Notes under the pieces: generated by a model
The model's database searches: none
What the model saw: only the letters and a program-made list of their open reading frames with translations
What the model was told of the DNA's origin: nothing
Source: Kitasatospora kifunensis
GTDB lineage: Bacteria; Actinomycetota; Actinomycetes; Streptomycetales; Streptomycetaceae
Assembly: GCF_014203855.1 (NCBI RefSeq)
Contig: NZ_JACHJV010000001.1
Coordinates: forward strand, 2,480,001-2,544,000
Reading direction: 5' to 3'
Length of the DNA stretch: 64,000 bases
Program-made: the position numbers and the translations under genes
In this document: positions 8,489 to 18,008 of the stretch, piece by piece
How the letters are laid out: every line of letters begins with the position of its first letter
Numbering within the stretch: position 1 is the stretch's first letter

Positions 8489-9406
8489 TCACCGGCGCGC
8501 CGGTACCGGCACCCTGGCCAGGTCCTCGGCGATCACCAGTTCGCCCTCGAAATGCTCGCGGGCCTCGGCCAGGTGGCCGGCCAGGTCCGGGTAGCGCTGC
8601 GAGAAGTGGGTCAGCACCAGCGTGCGCACCCCCGCCTCGGCGGCCAGCCTCGCGGCCTGGGCCGCGGTCAGGTGGCCGTGCTCCTCGGCGAGGCGGGCGT
8701 CGGCGCTCAGGAAGGTCGCCTCGATCACCAGCAGGTCCGCGCCCTCGGCCAGGGCCTGCGCGCCCTCGCAGAGCCTGGTGTCCATCACGAAGGCGAAGCG
8801 CTGGCCGCGCCGCACCTCGCTGACCTCCGCCAGGGTGACCCGGCGTCCGTCGACCTCGATGCCGCCCTCGCGCTGCAGCCGGCCCACCGCCGGACCACCG
8901 ATCCCCAGCGCGGCCAGCTTCTCGGGCAGCAGGCGGCGCCCGTCGGGCTCGGTCAGGCGGTAGCCGAAGGCCTCCACCGGGTGCGAGAGCCGCATCGCCT
9001 CCAGGGTGAACGGCGCGCCGTCGGCGGGCAGCACACCCGCCTCGGCGACCGGGTGCGGGCACAGCTCGGCCGTCTCGTGGAAGGCGGTGGCCTGGCGCAG
9101 CCGGTCGAAGAAGACCTGGCCGCTCGCCGGGTAGTAGGCGCGCACCGGGTGCGGGACCTGGTCCAGGTTGATCCGCTGGATCACCCCGGCCAGGCCCAGA
9201 CTGTGGTCACCGTGGAAGTGCGTGACGCAGATCCGGGTCAGGTCGGTGGCCGAGACCCCGGCGTACTGCATCTGGCGCTGGGTGCCCTCCCCCGGGTCGA
9301 AGAGCAGGCCCTCGCCGTCCCAGCGCAGCAGGTAGCCGTTGTGGTTGCGGTGCCTGGTCGGCACCTGGCTGGCCGTGCCGAGGACGACGAGTTCACGCTG
9401 CGACAC
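8489..9406 (-). CDS. rnz: Ribonuclease Z (tRNA 3' processing)
   Basis: A 305-aa metallo-beta-lactamase-fold protein of the short RNase Z type, which removes 3' trailers from tRNA precursors. The zinc-binding motif [11 protein letters not shown] (His 63, 65, 68 with Asp 67) is intact, preceded by [16 protein letters not shown] typical of RNase Z. Later ligands appear in [34 protein letters not shown] and [13 protein letters not shown] start at 9406 lies 2 nt after the HIT gene stop, so translation is coupled. Three tRNA-Ala copies in this window, whose genes do not encode CCA, are the kind of substrate it would process. Confidence 0.93.
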   Translation of the reverse strand: MSQRELVVLGTASQVPTRHRNHNGYLLRWDGEGLLFDPGEGTQRQMQYAGVSATDLTRICVTHFHGDHSLGLAGVIQRINLDQVPHPVRAYYPASGQVFFDRLRQATAFHETAELCPHPVAEAGVLPADGAPFTLEAMRLSHPVEAFGYRLTEPDGRRLLPEKLAALGIGGPAVGRLQREGGIEVDGRRVTLAEVSEVRRGQRFAFVMDTRLCEGAQALAEGADLLVIEATFLSADARLAEEHGHLTAAQAARLAAEAGVRTLVLTHFSQRYPDLAGHLAEAREHFEGELVIAEDLARVPVPARR

Positions 9407-9408
9407 CG

Positions 9409-9762
9409 TCAGACCATGCCCTCGCGCAGCGGTCGGCCGCCCAGCACGTGCACGTGCGCGTGGAAGATGGTCTGGCCCGCGCCGGCCCCGGTGTTGAAGA
9501 TCAGTCGGTAGTCGGCGAGCCCCTCGTCGGCCGCGACGGCACCGGCCTCGGTGAGCAGCTCGGCCGCGATCAGCGGCTCGGCGGCGGCCAGCGCGGCGGC
9601 GTTCGGGTAGTGCACGTGCGGGATCACCAGGATGTGGGTCGGTGCCTGCGGGTGGATGTCGCGGAAGGCGAGGGTGTGCTCGGTCTTGCGGACCACGGTG
9701 GCCGGGATCTCGCCCGCCACGATCTTGCAGAACAGGCAGTCCGCCTGCGGCTCGCCGGACAT
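9409..9762 (-). CDS. HIT-domain nucleotide hydrolase (HINT type)
   Basis: A 117-aa histidine-triad protein. The active-site triad HAHVHV is at residues 101-106 and the N-terminal [13 protein letters not shown] (9-21) carries the two Cys often seen in bacterial HINT proteins. Such enzymes hydrolyse AMP-lysine or nucleoside phosphoramidates. ATG at 9762 has AAGGAG 7 nt upstream. The gene is translationally coupled to RNase Z, and the same neighbourhood (rsmE, HIT, phoH) is common in actinomycetes. Confidence 0.95.
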   Translation of the reverse strand: MSGEPQADCLFCKIVAGEIPATVVRKTEHTLAFRDIHPQAPTHILVIPHVHYPNAAALAAAEPLIAAELLTEAGAVAADEGLADYRLIFNTGAGAGQTIFHAHVHVLGGRPLREGMV

Positions 9763-9820
9763 CCGGGTCTCCTTCGCGCTACGTCGTCGGCATCTGACGG
9801 TCTGACGGAACCGCAGCCTA

Positions 9821-9863
9821 GCCGAGCCGCCGACGCGGGTGGTGTCCGCGTCGGCGGCTCGGC
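9821..9863 (-). terminator. Perfect 18-bp hairpin downstream of the tricorn-like gene
   Basis: Arms 9821-9838 and 9846-9863 are perfect reverse complements (GCCGAGCCGCCGACGCGG) with a 7-nt loop. It lies 35 nt beyond the stop of the tricorn-like gene. There is no U-run, as is common for Streptomyces terminators. Confidence 0.65.
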
Positions 9864-9897
9864 AGGACGGCTCGCCAGGTTGCCCCGGCCTGGCGGC

Positions 9898-12800
9898 TCA
9901 GAGCTCCGGCAGCGGCGGCGGCGTCTTGGCGGGCGTGGTCGCCAGGCTGGCCAGCGCGATCCGCACCGCCTCGGCCAGTTGCGGGTCCTCACCGGCCGCC
10001 CAGTGGTGCGGGGCGATCGGCACCTCGACGTCCGGAGTGACGCCGCGGTTCTCCAGACCCCAGCCGTAGCCCTCCAGCCAGGTCGCGTACTTGGGCTGGG
10101 TCACGGCGGTGCCGTCCACCAGGCCGTAGCGGCTGTCGATGCCGATCACCCCGCCCCAGGTCCGAGTGCCGACCACCGGGCCGATGCCGAGCGCCTGGAT
10201 CGCGGCGTTGACGATGTCACCGTCCGAGCCGGCGTGCTCGTCGGCCAGCGCCACCACCGGGCCGCGCGGCGCCTCCCCCGGGTAGGGCTCGGCGGTGGCC
10301 AGGCCGCGGCCGCGGCCCCAGCCGATGATCCGGCGGGAGAGCTTCTCCAGGATCAGCTGCGAGGTGTGGCCGCCGCGGTTCTCCCGCAGGTCGACCAGCA
10401 GGCCCTCCTTGGCCAGCTCCACCCGCAGGTCGCGGTGGAGCTGGGCCCAGCCGGTGCTCATCATGTCCGGGATGTGCAGATAGCCCAGTCGCCCCTCGGA
10501 GAGCCGGCGCACCTCCGCCCGCCGCCCGGCCACCCAGTCGTGGTAGCGCAGCGCCTCGTCGTCCGCGAGTGGGACGGCCACCGGATGACGCACGACGCCT
10601 TCGGCCTGACGGACGGTCAGCTCGATCGGCTGCCCGGCGGTGCCGGCCAGCAGCGGGGCCGGGCCGGTCACCGGGTCGACCGGGCGGCCGTCCACGGCGA
10701 GCAGCGCGTCCCCGGCCCGCACCGCGACGCCCGGGGCCATCAGCGGGGAGCGGGCCCTGGGGTCGGAGGACTCGCCGGGCAGGATCCGGGCGATCCGCCA
10801 CACCTCACCGTCGCGCACCAGGTCGGCGCCGAGCAGGCCCTGCGGCCGCGAGCCGGGCGCGGCCCGCCCGGGCGGCGAGACGTAGGCGTGCGAGGTGCCG
10901 AGCTCGCCGACCACCTCCCAGAGCAGGTCGACCAGTTCGTCGTGCGAGCCCAGCCGCTCGACCAGTGGGCGGTAGCGCGCCAGCACCCCGGCCCAGTCGA
11001 CGCCGCCCAGGTCGGCGCGCCAGAAGTTGTCGCGCATCAGGCGGCCGTTCTCGTCGAACATCTGGCGCCACTCGGCGGCCGGGTCGACGGTGACCCGCAG
11101 CCGCGCCAGGTCCACCCGGGTCTCGTCCTCCTCGCCGGCCTTCCGGTCGGCCGGCACGATCCGCAGCTCGCCGCCGTCCAGCACGGCCAGCCGGCTGCCG
11201 TCCGCGCTGACCGCGAACGTGTCCAGGCTGTCCACCAGTTGCTCGGCCCGCAGCTTGGCCAGGTCGAAGCGCTCCAGCACCGGGCCAGGGCGCTCGTCGT
11301 CGAGCGTGGCGGCGTCGTCGCCGAGCTCGCCGACCACCTGGTAGCGGGTCCAGAGCACGCCGTCCTTGGCCGCCCGCAGCTCGCCGAACCGGCCGCCCTC
11401 GACCGGGAACGGGACGATCCGGTCGGCCAGGCCCACCAGGTCCACCACGGTGCCGGTCGCTTCGCTGCTCTCGCCCGCCTCGCCGCTCTCGCCGGTCCCG
11501 GCGGCCTCGCCGCCCGGCTGCTCGCCCGGCTGCTCGGTCTTCGGTTCGGCGGGCGTCTCGGCGCCCTCCTCCGTGCCGTCGGCCGGCCGGCCGCCGCGCC
11601 GGGGCCCGAACGGCGAGGGGGTGTCCGCGGCCAGCGTCAGCAGGTAGGGGCGGGCACCGGTGGGAAAGCCCAGGTCGAAGCTGTGCGCGTCGTAGACCGG
11701 GTCGAAGTTGCGCATCGACAGGAAGGCCAGGTGCTTGCCGTCGGCGGTGAACGCGGGCGAGGTGTCGATGAACCGCTGCGGAGTGGCCTCACTGACGGTC
11801 CCCGAGGCGAGGTCGGCCAGCATGATCTGCCGCAGCATCCAGGGGCCCAGGGTCGGCTGGGACCAGGCCAGCCAGCCCGAGTCGGGGGCGAAGGCCAGCC
11901 CGTTCACCTCGCCGTCGACGCTGCGGGCCAGCTCGCGCACGGACCCGTCGGCCAGCGCGACCAGCAGCAGCCGGCCGTCGGCCGCGGCGACGGCGGCGTG
12001 CTTGCCGTCCGGGGCGACCTGCAGGCCGAGCACCCGGCCCAGGGCGCCGGCCGCATAGCGGCGCCGCTCCTGCGCCAGCACGTCCGGGGCGTACTCCAGC
12101 GCGTCGTCGCCCTCGGCGTCGGTCACCCAGAGCGCGCCCTGCGGGCCGCCCTCGACGGTGGCCGGGACCACCCGGGCCAGCCGGGCGCGCGCCCCCGGGG
12201 TCTCCGCCAGGACCCGGGCCGGGCCCTCCCGGTGGGTCAGCCAGTGCACGGTGCCGCGCACCACCACGGCGGCGGCGCGCGCGGTGGCGTCCGGCGCGGC
12301 CGAGGACAGCCGCCCGGCGGCCGGCAGCGGATAGGGGCGGCGGCCGGTGCGCGGGCCGGCCGGGCGCACGTCCAGGCGGCGCGGCCGGGCCACGCCGTCC
12401 AGCCGGTCCAGCAGCCACAGGTCACCACCGCTGTGCCAGACCACCCGGGCGCCGTCGGTGGCGGCGTTGCGGGCGTAGAACGGGGCGCTGGGCGAGGAGT
12501 CGGTGTGGCGGCGCAGGTCGGAGCCGTCCGGGCGGCTGGAGTAGAGGTGGCCGGTGCCCTCGTGGTCGCTCAGGAACGCGATCCGGTCGCCCACCCAGAG
12601 CGGGGACTCGATGTTGCCGTCCAACTCGCTGTGCAGGCGGGCGAAGTCGGCGCCTTCGGTGCCGATCCAGAGCCGGCCCGCGGTGCCGCCCCGGTAGCGC
12701 TTCCAGCGGGCGGGCTCGGCGCTGTAGGCGGAGAGCAGCAGGACCCGGTCGCCGGGCGCCCGGTCCGCTGCCTCGCCGGGTGCCTGCGCCGAGGCCTCGA

Positions 12801-13239
12801 AGGCCAGATGCCCGATCGGCCCGAACGGCAGCCGGCGCGGCTGGCCGCCGTCCAGCGGGACGGCGAAGGCCCAGGCCTGACGGGCCGTCGGTTGACCAGC
12901 GCTGGTGATCGCCACCGGCTCGCCCTGCGGGGTCCAACCGCGCAGCAGGGTGCGGGAGGTGGTGCCCCAGTGGGTCAGCCGCCGGGCCTCGCCACCGTCG
13001 ACCGGCGCCACGTGGATCTCGGCCGAGCCGTCCCGGGTGGAGGTCCAGGCGATCTTGCTGCCGTCCGGCGAGAAGCGCGGGTGCGAGACCGGGGAGCGGT
13101 CCGCGGTCAGCCGCCAGGCCCGGCCACCGTCCAGCGGGGCGAGCCAGATGTCGTCTTCGGCGACGAAGGTCACCAGGTCGCCGTGCAGGTGCGGGTGGCG
13201 CAGGTAGGCGCCGGCAGGGGTGCTCTCGGATTCCGTCAC
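9898..13239 (-). CDS. Tricorn-like S41 protease with beta-propellers and PDZ
   Basis: A 1113-aa protein built like tricorn protease: N-terminal TolB/PD40-type beta-propeller repeats (about 1-330), a second propeller (about 330-700), a C1/PDZ region (about 730-880) and a C-terminal S41 serine peptidase domain. Seen: propeller signatures SHPRFSPDGSKIAWTSTRDG and SPAFTADGKHLAFLS, a likely catalytic His in ELGTSHAYVSPPG and the nucleophile Ser at residue 1005 in HAGSDGDIV. Family members degrade oligopeptides in the cytosol. An acidic Glu/Gly/Thr-rich insertion near residues 545-590 is likely a disordered loop. GTG start at 13239 has only a weak ribosome-binding site. No signal peptide is seen. 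Confidence 0.9.
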   Translation of the reverse strand: MTESESTPAGAYLRHPHLHGDLVTFVAEDDIWLAPLDGGRAWRLTADRSPVSHPRFSPDGSKIAWTSTRDGSAEIHVAPVDGGEARRLTHWGTTSRTLLRGWTPQGEPVAITSAGQPTARQAWAFAVPLDGGQPRRLPFGPIGHLAFEASAQAPGEAADRAPGDRVLLLSAYSAEPARWKRYRGGTAGRLWIGTEGADFARLHSELDGNIESPLWVGDRIAFLSDHEGTGHLYSSRPDGSDLRRHTDSSPSAPFYARNAATDGARVVWHSGGDLWLLDRLDGVARPRRLDVRPAGPRTGRRPYPLPAAGRLSSAAPDATARAAAVVVRGTVHWLTHREGPARVLAETPGARARLARVVPATVEGGPQGALWVTDAEGDDALEYAPDVLAQERRRYAAGALGRVLGLQVAPDGKHAAVAAADGRLLLVALADGSVRELARSVDGEVNGLAFAPDSGWLAWSQPTLGPWMLRQIMLADLASGTVSEATPQRFIDTSPAFTADGKHLAFLSMRNFDPVYDAHSFDLGFPTGARPYLLTLAADTPSPFGPRRGGRPADGTEEGAETPAEPKTEQPGEQPGGEAAGTGESGEAGESSEATGTVVDLVGLADRIVPFPVEGGRFGELRAAKDGVLWTRYQVVGELGDDAATLDDERPGPVLERFDLAKLRAEQLVDSLDTFAVSADGSRLAVLDGGELRIVPADRKAGEEDETRVDLARLRVTVDPAAEWRQMFDENGRLMRDNFWRADLGGVDWAGVLARYRPLVERLGSHDELVDLLWEVVGELGTSHAYVSPPGRAAPGSRPQGLLGADLVRDGEVWRIARILPGESSDPRARSPLMAPGVAVRAGDALLAVDGRPVDPVTGPAPLLAGTAGQPIELTVRQAEGVVRHPVAVPLADDEALRYHDWVAGRRAEVRRLSEGRLGYLHIPDMMSTGWAQLHRDLRVELAKEGLLVDLRENRGGHTSQLILEKLSRRIIGWGRGRGLATAEPYPGEAPRGPVVALADEHAGSDGDIVNAAIQALGIGPVVGTRTWGGVIGIDSRYGLVDGTAVTQPKYATWLEGYGWGLENRGVTPDVEVPIAPHHWAAGEDPQLAEAVRIALASLATTPAKTPPPLPEL

Positions 13240-13390
13240 GGCGTCAGGTTATGCAGCGCCCGGCGGGTCGGACCAGCGATTCCCAGGAGCCGGGGGCCAC
13301 GAAGGCTCACGGAGGCTCACAACGGCCGCTCGGACCCAGCGCTCGGCGCTCGGCGCTCGCAGCTCGCGGCGTACGGCTCGCGGCTCCCGG

Positions 13391-14140
13391 TCAGGACCAG
13401 CGGCCGGTGCGGCCCAACAGCAGGGCGCCCGCCGCCACGCCCGCGGTGGAGGTGCGCAGCACCGAGGGGCCCAGCCGGTAGGGCCGGGCTCCGGACTCGG
13501 CGAAGGCCGCCAGCTCCTCGGGGCTCACCCCGCCCTCCGGGCCGACGATCAGCACCAGGTCGCCCTCGCCCGGCAGCGCGGCGGTGGCCAGCGGCTCGGC
13601 GCCCTCCTCGTGCAGCACGCCGGCGAACGCGGCGGCGGCCAGCAGCGGGGCGAGCTGGCGGGTCGTCATCGGCTCGCGCACCTCGGGAAAGCGCAGCCGG
13701 CGCGCCTGCTTGCCCGCCTCGCGCGCGGTGGAGCGCCACTTGGCCAGCGCCTTGGCGCCGCGCTCGCCCTTCCACTGGGTGATGCAGCGCGCGGCCGACC
13801 ACGGGATCACCACGTCGACGCCGACCTCGGTCATCGTCTCCACCGCCAGCTCGCCCCGATCGCCCTTGGGCAGGGCCTGGACCACGGTGATCCGCGGCCG
13901 CGGCTCGGGCTCGGTGCGCAGCTCGGCGAGGGTGATGTCGAGCGCGTCCTTGCCGTGCACAGCGGTGACGGTGCCGTCGCCGCCCAGGCCGAGACCGTCG
14001 GTCAAGGTGACCGCCTCACCGGGCATCAGGCGCTTCACGGCGGCCGCGTGCCGGCCCTCCGGCCCGTCCAGGCGAACCACCGCTCCGGCCGCGGCGGTGG
14101 CCAGCTGGGCGGTCTCGACGACGAAGACGGGTGCGGTCAT
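13391..14140 (-). CDS. rsmE: 16S rRNA m3U1498 methyltransferase RsmE
   Basis: A 249-aa SPOUT-class methyltransferase with an N-terminal PUA-like RNA-binding region (about 1-75; EGRHAAAVKRLMPGEAVTLTDG) and a C-terminal knotted AdoMet domain (LVLIVGPEGGVSPEELAAF and LGPSVLRTSTAGVAA). Key signature residues are intact. ATG at 14140 is chosen over 14197 because AAGGAAAA lies 7-8 nt upstream. It follows dnaJ by 75 nt, a widely conserved dnaJ-rsmE pairing. Confidence 0.95.
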   Translation of the reverse strand: MTAPVFVVETAQLATAAAGAVVRLDGPEGRHAAAVKRLMPGEAVTLTDGLGLGGDGTVTAVHGKDALDITLAELRTEPEPRPRITVVQALPKGDRGELAVETMTEVGVDVVIPWSAARCITQWKGERGAKALAKWRSTAREAGKQARRLRFPEVREPMTTRQLAPLLAAAAFAGVLHEEGAEPLATAALPGEGDLVLIVGPEGGVSPEELAAFAESGARPYRLGPSVLRTSTAGVAAGALLLGRTGRWS

Positions 14141-14215
14141 GGCGCGTTTTCCTTGGAAAGGGTCGGGGTGGGCCTGCTTGCCACAGGCCCACCCCACTTG
14201 CGAACTGGCAGCCGC

Positions 14216-15352
14216 TCAGCGGCCGTTGAAGGCGTCCTTCAGCCGGGAGAAGAGCCCCTGCTGGCCGGGCGAGAACTGGCCCGAGGGCCGCTCCTCGCCG
14301 CGCAGCACCGCCAGGCGGCGCAGCAGGTCCTCCTGCTCGGGGTCGAGCTTGGTCGGCGTCTGGACCTCGACATGCACTATCAGGTCGCCCCGGCCTCCCC
14401 CGCGCAGGTGGGTGACGCCCCGTCCGTGCAGCGGGATCGACTGGCCGGACTGGGTCCCGGGCCGGATGTCGACCTCCTCGGGACCGTCCAGGGTCTGCAG
14501 CGGCACCTGGGTGCCGAGCGAGGCGGCCGTCATCGGGATGGTGACCGTGCAGTGCAGGTCGTCGCCGCGGCGCTGGAAGGTCGGGTGGTTGGTCTCGGCG
14601 ATCTCCACGTAGAGGTCGCCGGCCGGGCCACCGCCCGGGCCGACCTCACCCTCGCCGGCCAGCTGGATCCGGGTGCCGTTGTCGACACCGGCGGGGATCT
14701 TGACGGTCAGGGTGCGGCGGGCCCGCACCCGGCCGTCGCCCGCGCACTCCGGGCACGGGGTCGGGACCACGGTGCCGAAGCCCTGGCACTGCGGGCACGG
14801 GCGCGAGGTCATGACCTGGCCCAGGAAGGAGCGGGTGACCTGGGAGACCTCACCCTTGCCGCGACACATGTCGCAGGTCTGGGCCGAGGTGCCGGGGGCC
14901 GCGCCCTCGCCACTGCAGGTGGTGCAGGTGACGGCGGTGTCGACCTGGAGTTCCTTGGTGGTGCCGAAGGCGGCCTCATCCAGGGTGATCTCCAGGCGGA
15001 TCATCGCGTCCTGGCCGCGCCGGGTGCGCGAACGCGGGCCGCGCTGGCCGGAGGCCGCGCCGAAGAAGGCGTCCATGATGTCGGAGAAGCCGAAGCCCGC
15101 CGCACCGGCGCCGAAACCGCCCCCGCCGCCGCCCGGTGAGAGCGGGTCACCGCCCAGGTCGTAGACCTGTCGCTTCTGCGGATCGGAGAGCACCTCGTAA
15201 GCGGCGTTGATCTCCTTGAACCGCTCCTGCGTCTTCGGGTCCGGGTTGACGTCCGGGTGCAGTTCACGGGCAAGGCGCCGGAACGCCTTCTTGATCTCGT
15301 CCTGCCCCGCGTCCCGTCGGACGCCGAGTACCGCGTAGTAGTCCGTGGCCAC
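14216..15352 (-). CDS. dnaJ: Chaperone DnaJ (Hsp40), second-copy actinobacterial type
   Basis: A 378-aa type-I J-protein: J domain with HPD at residues 32-34, a Gly-rich linker ([11 protein letters not shown]), four zinc-finger repeats ([32 protein letters not shown]) and C-terminal substrate-binding domains. GTG at 15352 gives [11 protein letters not shown], matching the family start; a TTG one codon earlier is less likely. It lies 78 nt downstream of hrcA and is probably under the same HrcA/CIRCE heat-shock control. Streptomycetes usually have another DnaJ next to dnaK; this copy is the hrcA-linked one. Confidence 0.96.
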   Translation of the reverse strand: MATDYYAVLGVRRDAGQDEIKKAFRRLARELHPDVNPDPKTQERFKEINAAYEVLSDPQKRQVYDLGGDPLSPGGGGGGFGAGAAGFGFSDIMDAFFGAASGQRGPRSRTRRGQDAMIRLEITLDEAAFGTTKELQVDTAVTCTTCSGEGAAPGTSAQTCDMCRGKGEVSQVTRSFLGQVMTSRPCPQCQGFGTVVPTPCPECAGDGRVRARRTLTVKIPAGVDNGTRIQLAGEGEVGPGGGPAGDLYVEIAETNHPTFQRRGDDLHCTVTIPMTAASLGTQVPLQTLDGPEEVDIRPGTQSGQSIPLHGRGVTHLRGGGRGDLIVHVEVQTPTKLDPEQEDLLRRLAVLRGEERPSGQFSPGQQGLFSRLKDAFNGR

Positions 15353-15430
15353 CAAATACTCCGCTTGTTCCGCCTCTAGAAAAGTGCTGCTGCGACTCTC
15401 CCTGCGCCACTCAATGTACGCAGGGAACTG

Positions 15431-16675
15431 TTAGGACTCTGCCAGGATCTGCCCCACATACCGGGCGACCGCCCGCACCGCCCCCATGGTGCCGGGGTAA
15501 TCCATCCGAGTGGGACCGATCACACCGAGCTTGGCCACGCTCTCATCGCCCGAACCGTAACCGACCGAGACGACCGAGGTGGAGTTCAGGCCCTCGTACT
15601 CGTTCTCCCGGCCGATCCGCACGGTCATACCGGCCTCGTTGGTCTCGCCGAGCAGGCGCAGCAGGACCATGTGCTCCTCCAGCGCCTCCAGCACCGGCTG
15701 GATGGTGAGCGGGAAGTCGTGGCCGAAGCGGGTCAGGTTGGCCGTGCCGGCCAGCATGATCCGCTCCTCGTTCTGCTCCACCAGGGACTCGAACAGGGTG
15801 GAGAGCACGGTGGAGACGATCGGTCGATCGGCCGGCTCGAAGGCCCCGGGCAGGTCCTCCACCAGGGACGGGACGTCGGGGAAGCGCCGCCCGCCGGCCC
15901 TGGCGTTGAGCCGGGCGCGCAGGTCGGCCAGCGTGCTCTCGCGCACCGGGCCGGGGCAGTCGACCATCCGCTGCTCGACCCGCCCGGTGTTGGTGATCAG
16001 CACCAGCATCACCTTGGCCGGGGCGAGCGCGACCAGCTCGATGTGCCGCACCGTGGACCGGGTCAGCGAGGGGTACTGGACCACCGCGACCTGCCGGGTC
16101 AGCTGGGCGAGCAGCCGCACGGTGCGGGCGACCACGTCGTCCAGGTCGACCGCGCCGTCCAGGAAGTGCCGGATCGCGCGCCGCTCGGGGGCGCTCATCG
16201 GCTTGACCTCGGCCAGCCGGTCGACGAAGAGCCGGTAGCCCTTGTCGGTGGGGATGCGGCCCGCGCTGGTGTGCGGCTGCTGGATGTAGCCGTCCTCTTC
16301 GAGGGTGGCCATGTCGTTGCGCACGGTGGCCGGGGAGACGCCGAGGTTGTGCCGCTCGACCAGCGACTTGGACCCCACCGGCTCCTCGGTGCCGACGTAG
16401 TCCTGCACGATGGCCCGCAGCACGGAGAGCTTGCGCTCGTCGAGCTGACGGATCTCCAGACCGCCCGGCTCACCGGCCGCGGGGCGCGCGGCAGGTGCGG
16501 AACCCGCGCGTGCGGCAGCCCGCGCGCCGGTCGCGGAACGCGTCGACGCGGCCTTGGCCGCAGCGGCCCGAGGGGCGGCGGTGCGCTGAGCTCTCGTCGC
16601 AGCCGTGGCCGGTGGACTGCCGGCCGCCGGCTCGCGGCCGGTCCCACGCGACTCGGAATCGGGTTCGTCGAACAT
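15431..16675 (-). CDS. hrcA: Heat-inducible transcription repressor HrcA, extended N-terminus
   Basis: HrcA binds CIRCE operators and represses chaperone genes. The canonical part starts at about residue 78 ([18 protein letters not shown]) with the winged-helix DNA-binding domain ([40 protein letters not shown]), then the GAF-like and dimerisation regions to the end. ATG at 16675 has GGGAGG 8 nt upstream; a GTG at 16684 is the alternative. The protein is 414 aa, about 70-75 longer than usual because of an Ala/Arg/Ser/Thr-rich N-terminal tail, and there is no ATG/GTG at the normal start. A CIRCE element lies 74 bp upstream. Confidence 0.95.
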   Translation of the reverse strand: MFDEPDSESRGTGREPAAGSPPATAATRAQRTAAPRAAAAKAASTRSATGARAAARAGSAPAARPAAGEPGGLEIRQLDERKLSVLRAIVQDYVGTEEPVGSKSLVERHNLGVSPATVRNDMATLEEDGYIQQPHTSAGRIPTDKGYRLFVDRLAEVKPMSAPERRAIRHFLDGAVDLDDVVARTVRLLAQLTRQVAVVQYPSLTRSTVRHIELVALAPAKVMLVLITNTGRVEQRMVDCPGPVRESTLADLRARLNARAGGRRFPDVPSLVEDLPGAFEPADRPIVSTVLSTLFESLVEQNEERIMLAGTANLTRFGHDFPLTIQPVLEALEEHMVLLRLLGETNEAGMTVRIGRENEYEGLNSTSVVSVGYGSGDESVAKLGVIGPTRMDYPGTMGAVRAVARYVGQILAES

Positions 16676-17013
16676 GGCACGCACCTCCCTCTTCGCACGT
16701 TGTCCAGGTACCAGGTCCTGCCCTGACAGGTACTGCCCGTTGATCGGTTTGGCACTCTGCCCAGACGAGTGCCAAAACCGTACCTGCCAGTGTAAGGCCC
16801 GGGTCCGATCGCAGGAACGCCCTGGCCCGGGATGCCGCGTGGATCACTCCGCGTAGCATCCCGGTTCGCCGGCCACGACACGCCTGGCGTGAACGTGTCC
16901 GACCAGGGTGATGCCCGGCGCCGGACGAAGTGGCAGCATCGATAGCAACTGAAGCCTGAGCACCGCAGGGCCCGCTCGGGCGACTGACATCTTGACGGAT
17001 AAGAGGAGCAGCC
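16676..17013. other. Divergent regulatory region between hrcA and htpX
   Basis: This 338-bp gene-free stretch holds the CIRCE element (16749-16775), the hrcA ribosome-binding site and a hairpin at 16827-16864 (arms CCGGGATGC and GCATCCCGG, with an inner CGCG pair). The right part must contain the htpX promoter; I see no clear -35/-10 pair. The htpX ribosome-binding site AGAGGAG is near 17001. Confidence 0.5.
16749..16775 (-). promoter_or_regulatory. CIRCE operator for HrcA
   Basis: TTGGCACTC, a 9-nt spacer (16758-16766) and GAGTGCCAA form a perfect inverted repeat. It differs from the consensus TTAGCACTC-N9-GAGTGCTAA at one base per arm, symmetrically. It lies 74 bp upstream of the hrcA ATG, implying autoregulation of hrcA-dnaJ. 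Confidence 0.95.
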
Positions 17014-17940
17014 ATGTCGGCGTCCGGCCCCCACACCCGCTTTGCTCCCGACCGTGGACTGACCGGGCGCATGGTCACCACGATGTTCTTGATCGGGCTG
17101 CTCTACGTCGGCTTCACGGGTGTGCTGATCGTCCTGCTGCGGGGCGCCTGGCCACTGATCGTGCTGCTGATGGGCGGCCTCTTCGTCGCGCAGTTCTGGT
17201 TCAGCGACAAGATCACCGAGCGGGCGATGGGCGCCCGCGCGGTCACCCCGGAGCAGTACCCGCAGCTGCACGGCACCATTGACCGCCTCTGCGCGCTGGC
17301 CGACATGCCCAAGCCGCGCGTCGCGGTGGCCGACAACGACATGCCCAACGCCTTCGCCACCGGGCGCAACCCGGAGAACTCCGTGGTCTGCGTGACCACC
17401 GGGCTGCTGCGCCGCCTGGAGCCGGAGGAGCTGGAGGGCGTGCTCGCGCACGAGCTCTCGCACGTTGCGCACCGGGACGTCGCGGTGATGACGATCGCCG
17501 GCTTCCTCGGCGTGCTGGCCGGCGCGATCACCCGGATCGCGCTCTACAGCGGCATGATGAGCGGCGGCAACCGGAACAACAACAACAATGACAGCGCCGC
17601 GATCGCGATGATCGTCATCCCGCTGGTCAGCATGGTGGTCTACGCGATCAGCTTCCTGCTCACCCGGCTGCTCTCGCGCTACCGCGAGCTGGCCGCCGAC
17701 CGGGCCGCCGCCCAGCTCACCGGGCGGCCCAGCGCGCTCGCCTCGGCGCTGACCAAGGTCACCGGGCAGATCGCCGCGATCCCGACCAAGGACCTGCGCC
17801 AGGCCCAGCCGTACAACGCCTTCTACTTCGCCCCCGCGCTCAGCGCCAAGGAGACCGCCAGCCAGCTGCTCTCCACGCACCCCACGCTGGAGCAGCGCCT
17901 GGAGCAGCTGGGCAAGATCTCCGCCGAACTGGGACGCTGA
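17014..17940 (+). CDS. htpX: Membrane metalloprotease HtpX (M48B)
   Basis: A 308-aa M48-family zinc protease that degrades damaged membrane proteins. Two N-terminal membrane helices (about 22-42 and 46-64), the zinc motif HELSH at 146-150 (third ligand Glu in YRELAADR) and two further helices (about 158-175, 190-215) are visible. An Asn-run (GNRNNNNND) sits in the loop between helices 3 and 4. ATG at 17014 has AGAGGAG upstream. It is followed 68 nt later by pspAB, a common actinobacterial pairing that links it to envelope stress. Confidence 0.95.
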   Translation: MSASGPHTRFAPDRGLTGRMVTTMFLIGLLYVGFTGVLIVLLRGAWPLIVLLMGGLFVAQFWFSDKITERAMGARAVTPEQYPQLHGTIDRLCALADMPKPRVAVADNDMPNAFATGRNPENSVVCVTTGLLRRLEPEELEGVLAHELSHVAHRDVAVMTIAGFLGVLAGAITRIALYSGMMSGGNRNNNNNDSAAIAMIVIPLVSMVVYAISFLLTRLLSRYRELAADRAAAQLTGRPSALASALTKVTGQIAAIPTKDLRQAQPYNAFYFAPALSAKETASQLLSTHPTLEQRLEQLGKISAELGR

Positions 17941-18008
17941 TCCTCGGCCACCCCGCTCCGCGCTCCCCGGCCCGCCGCTGGGGAGCGCCTGCTTGGAAGG
18001 AACAACCC

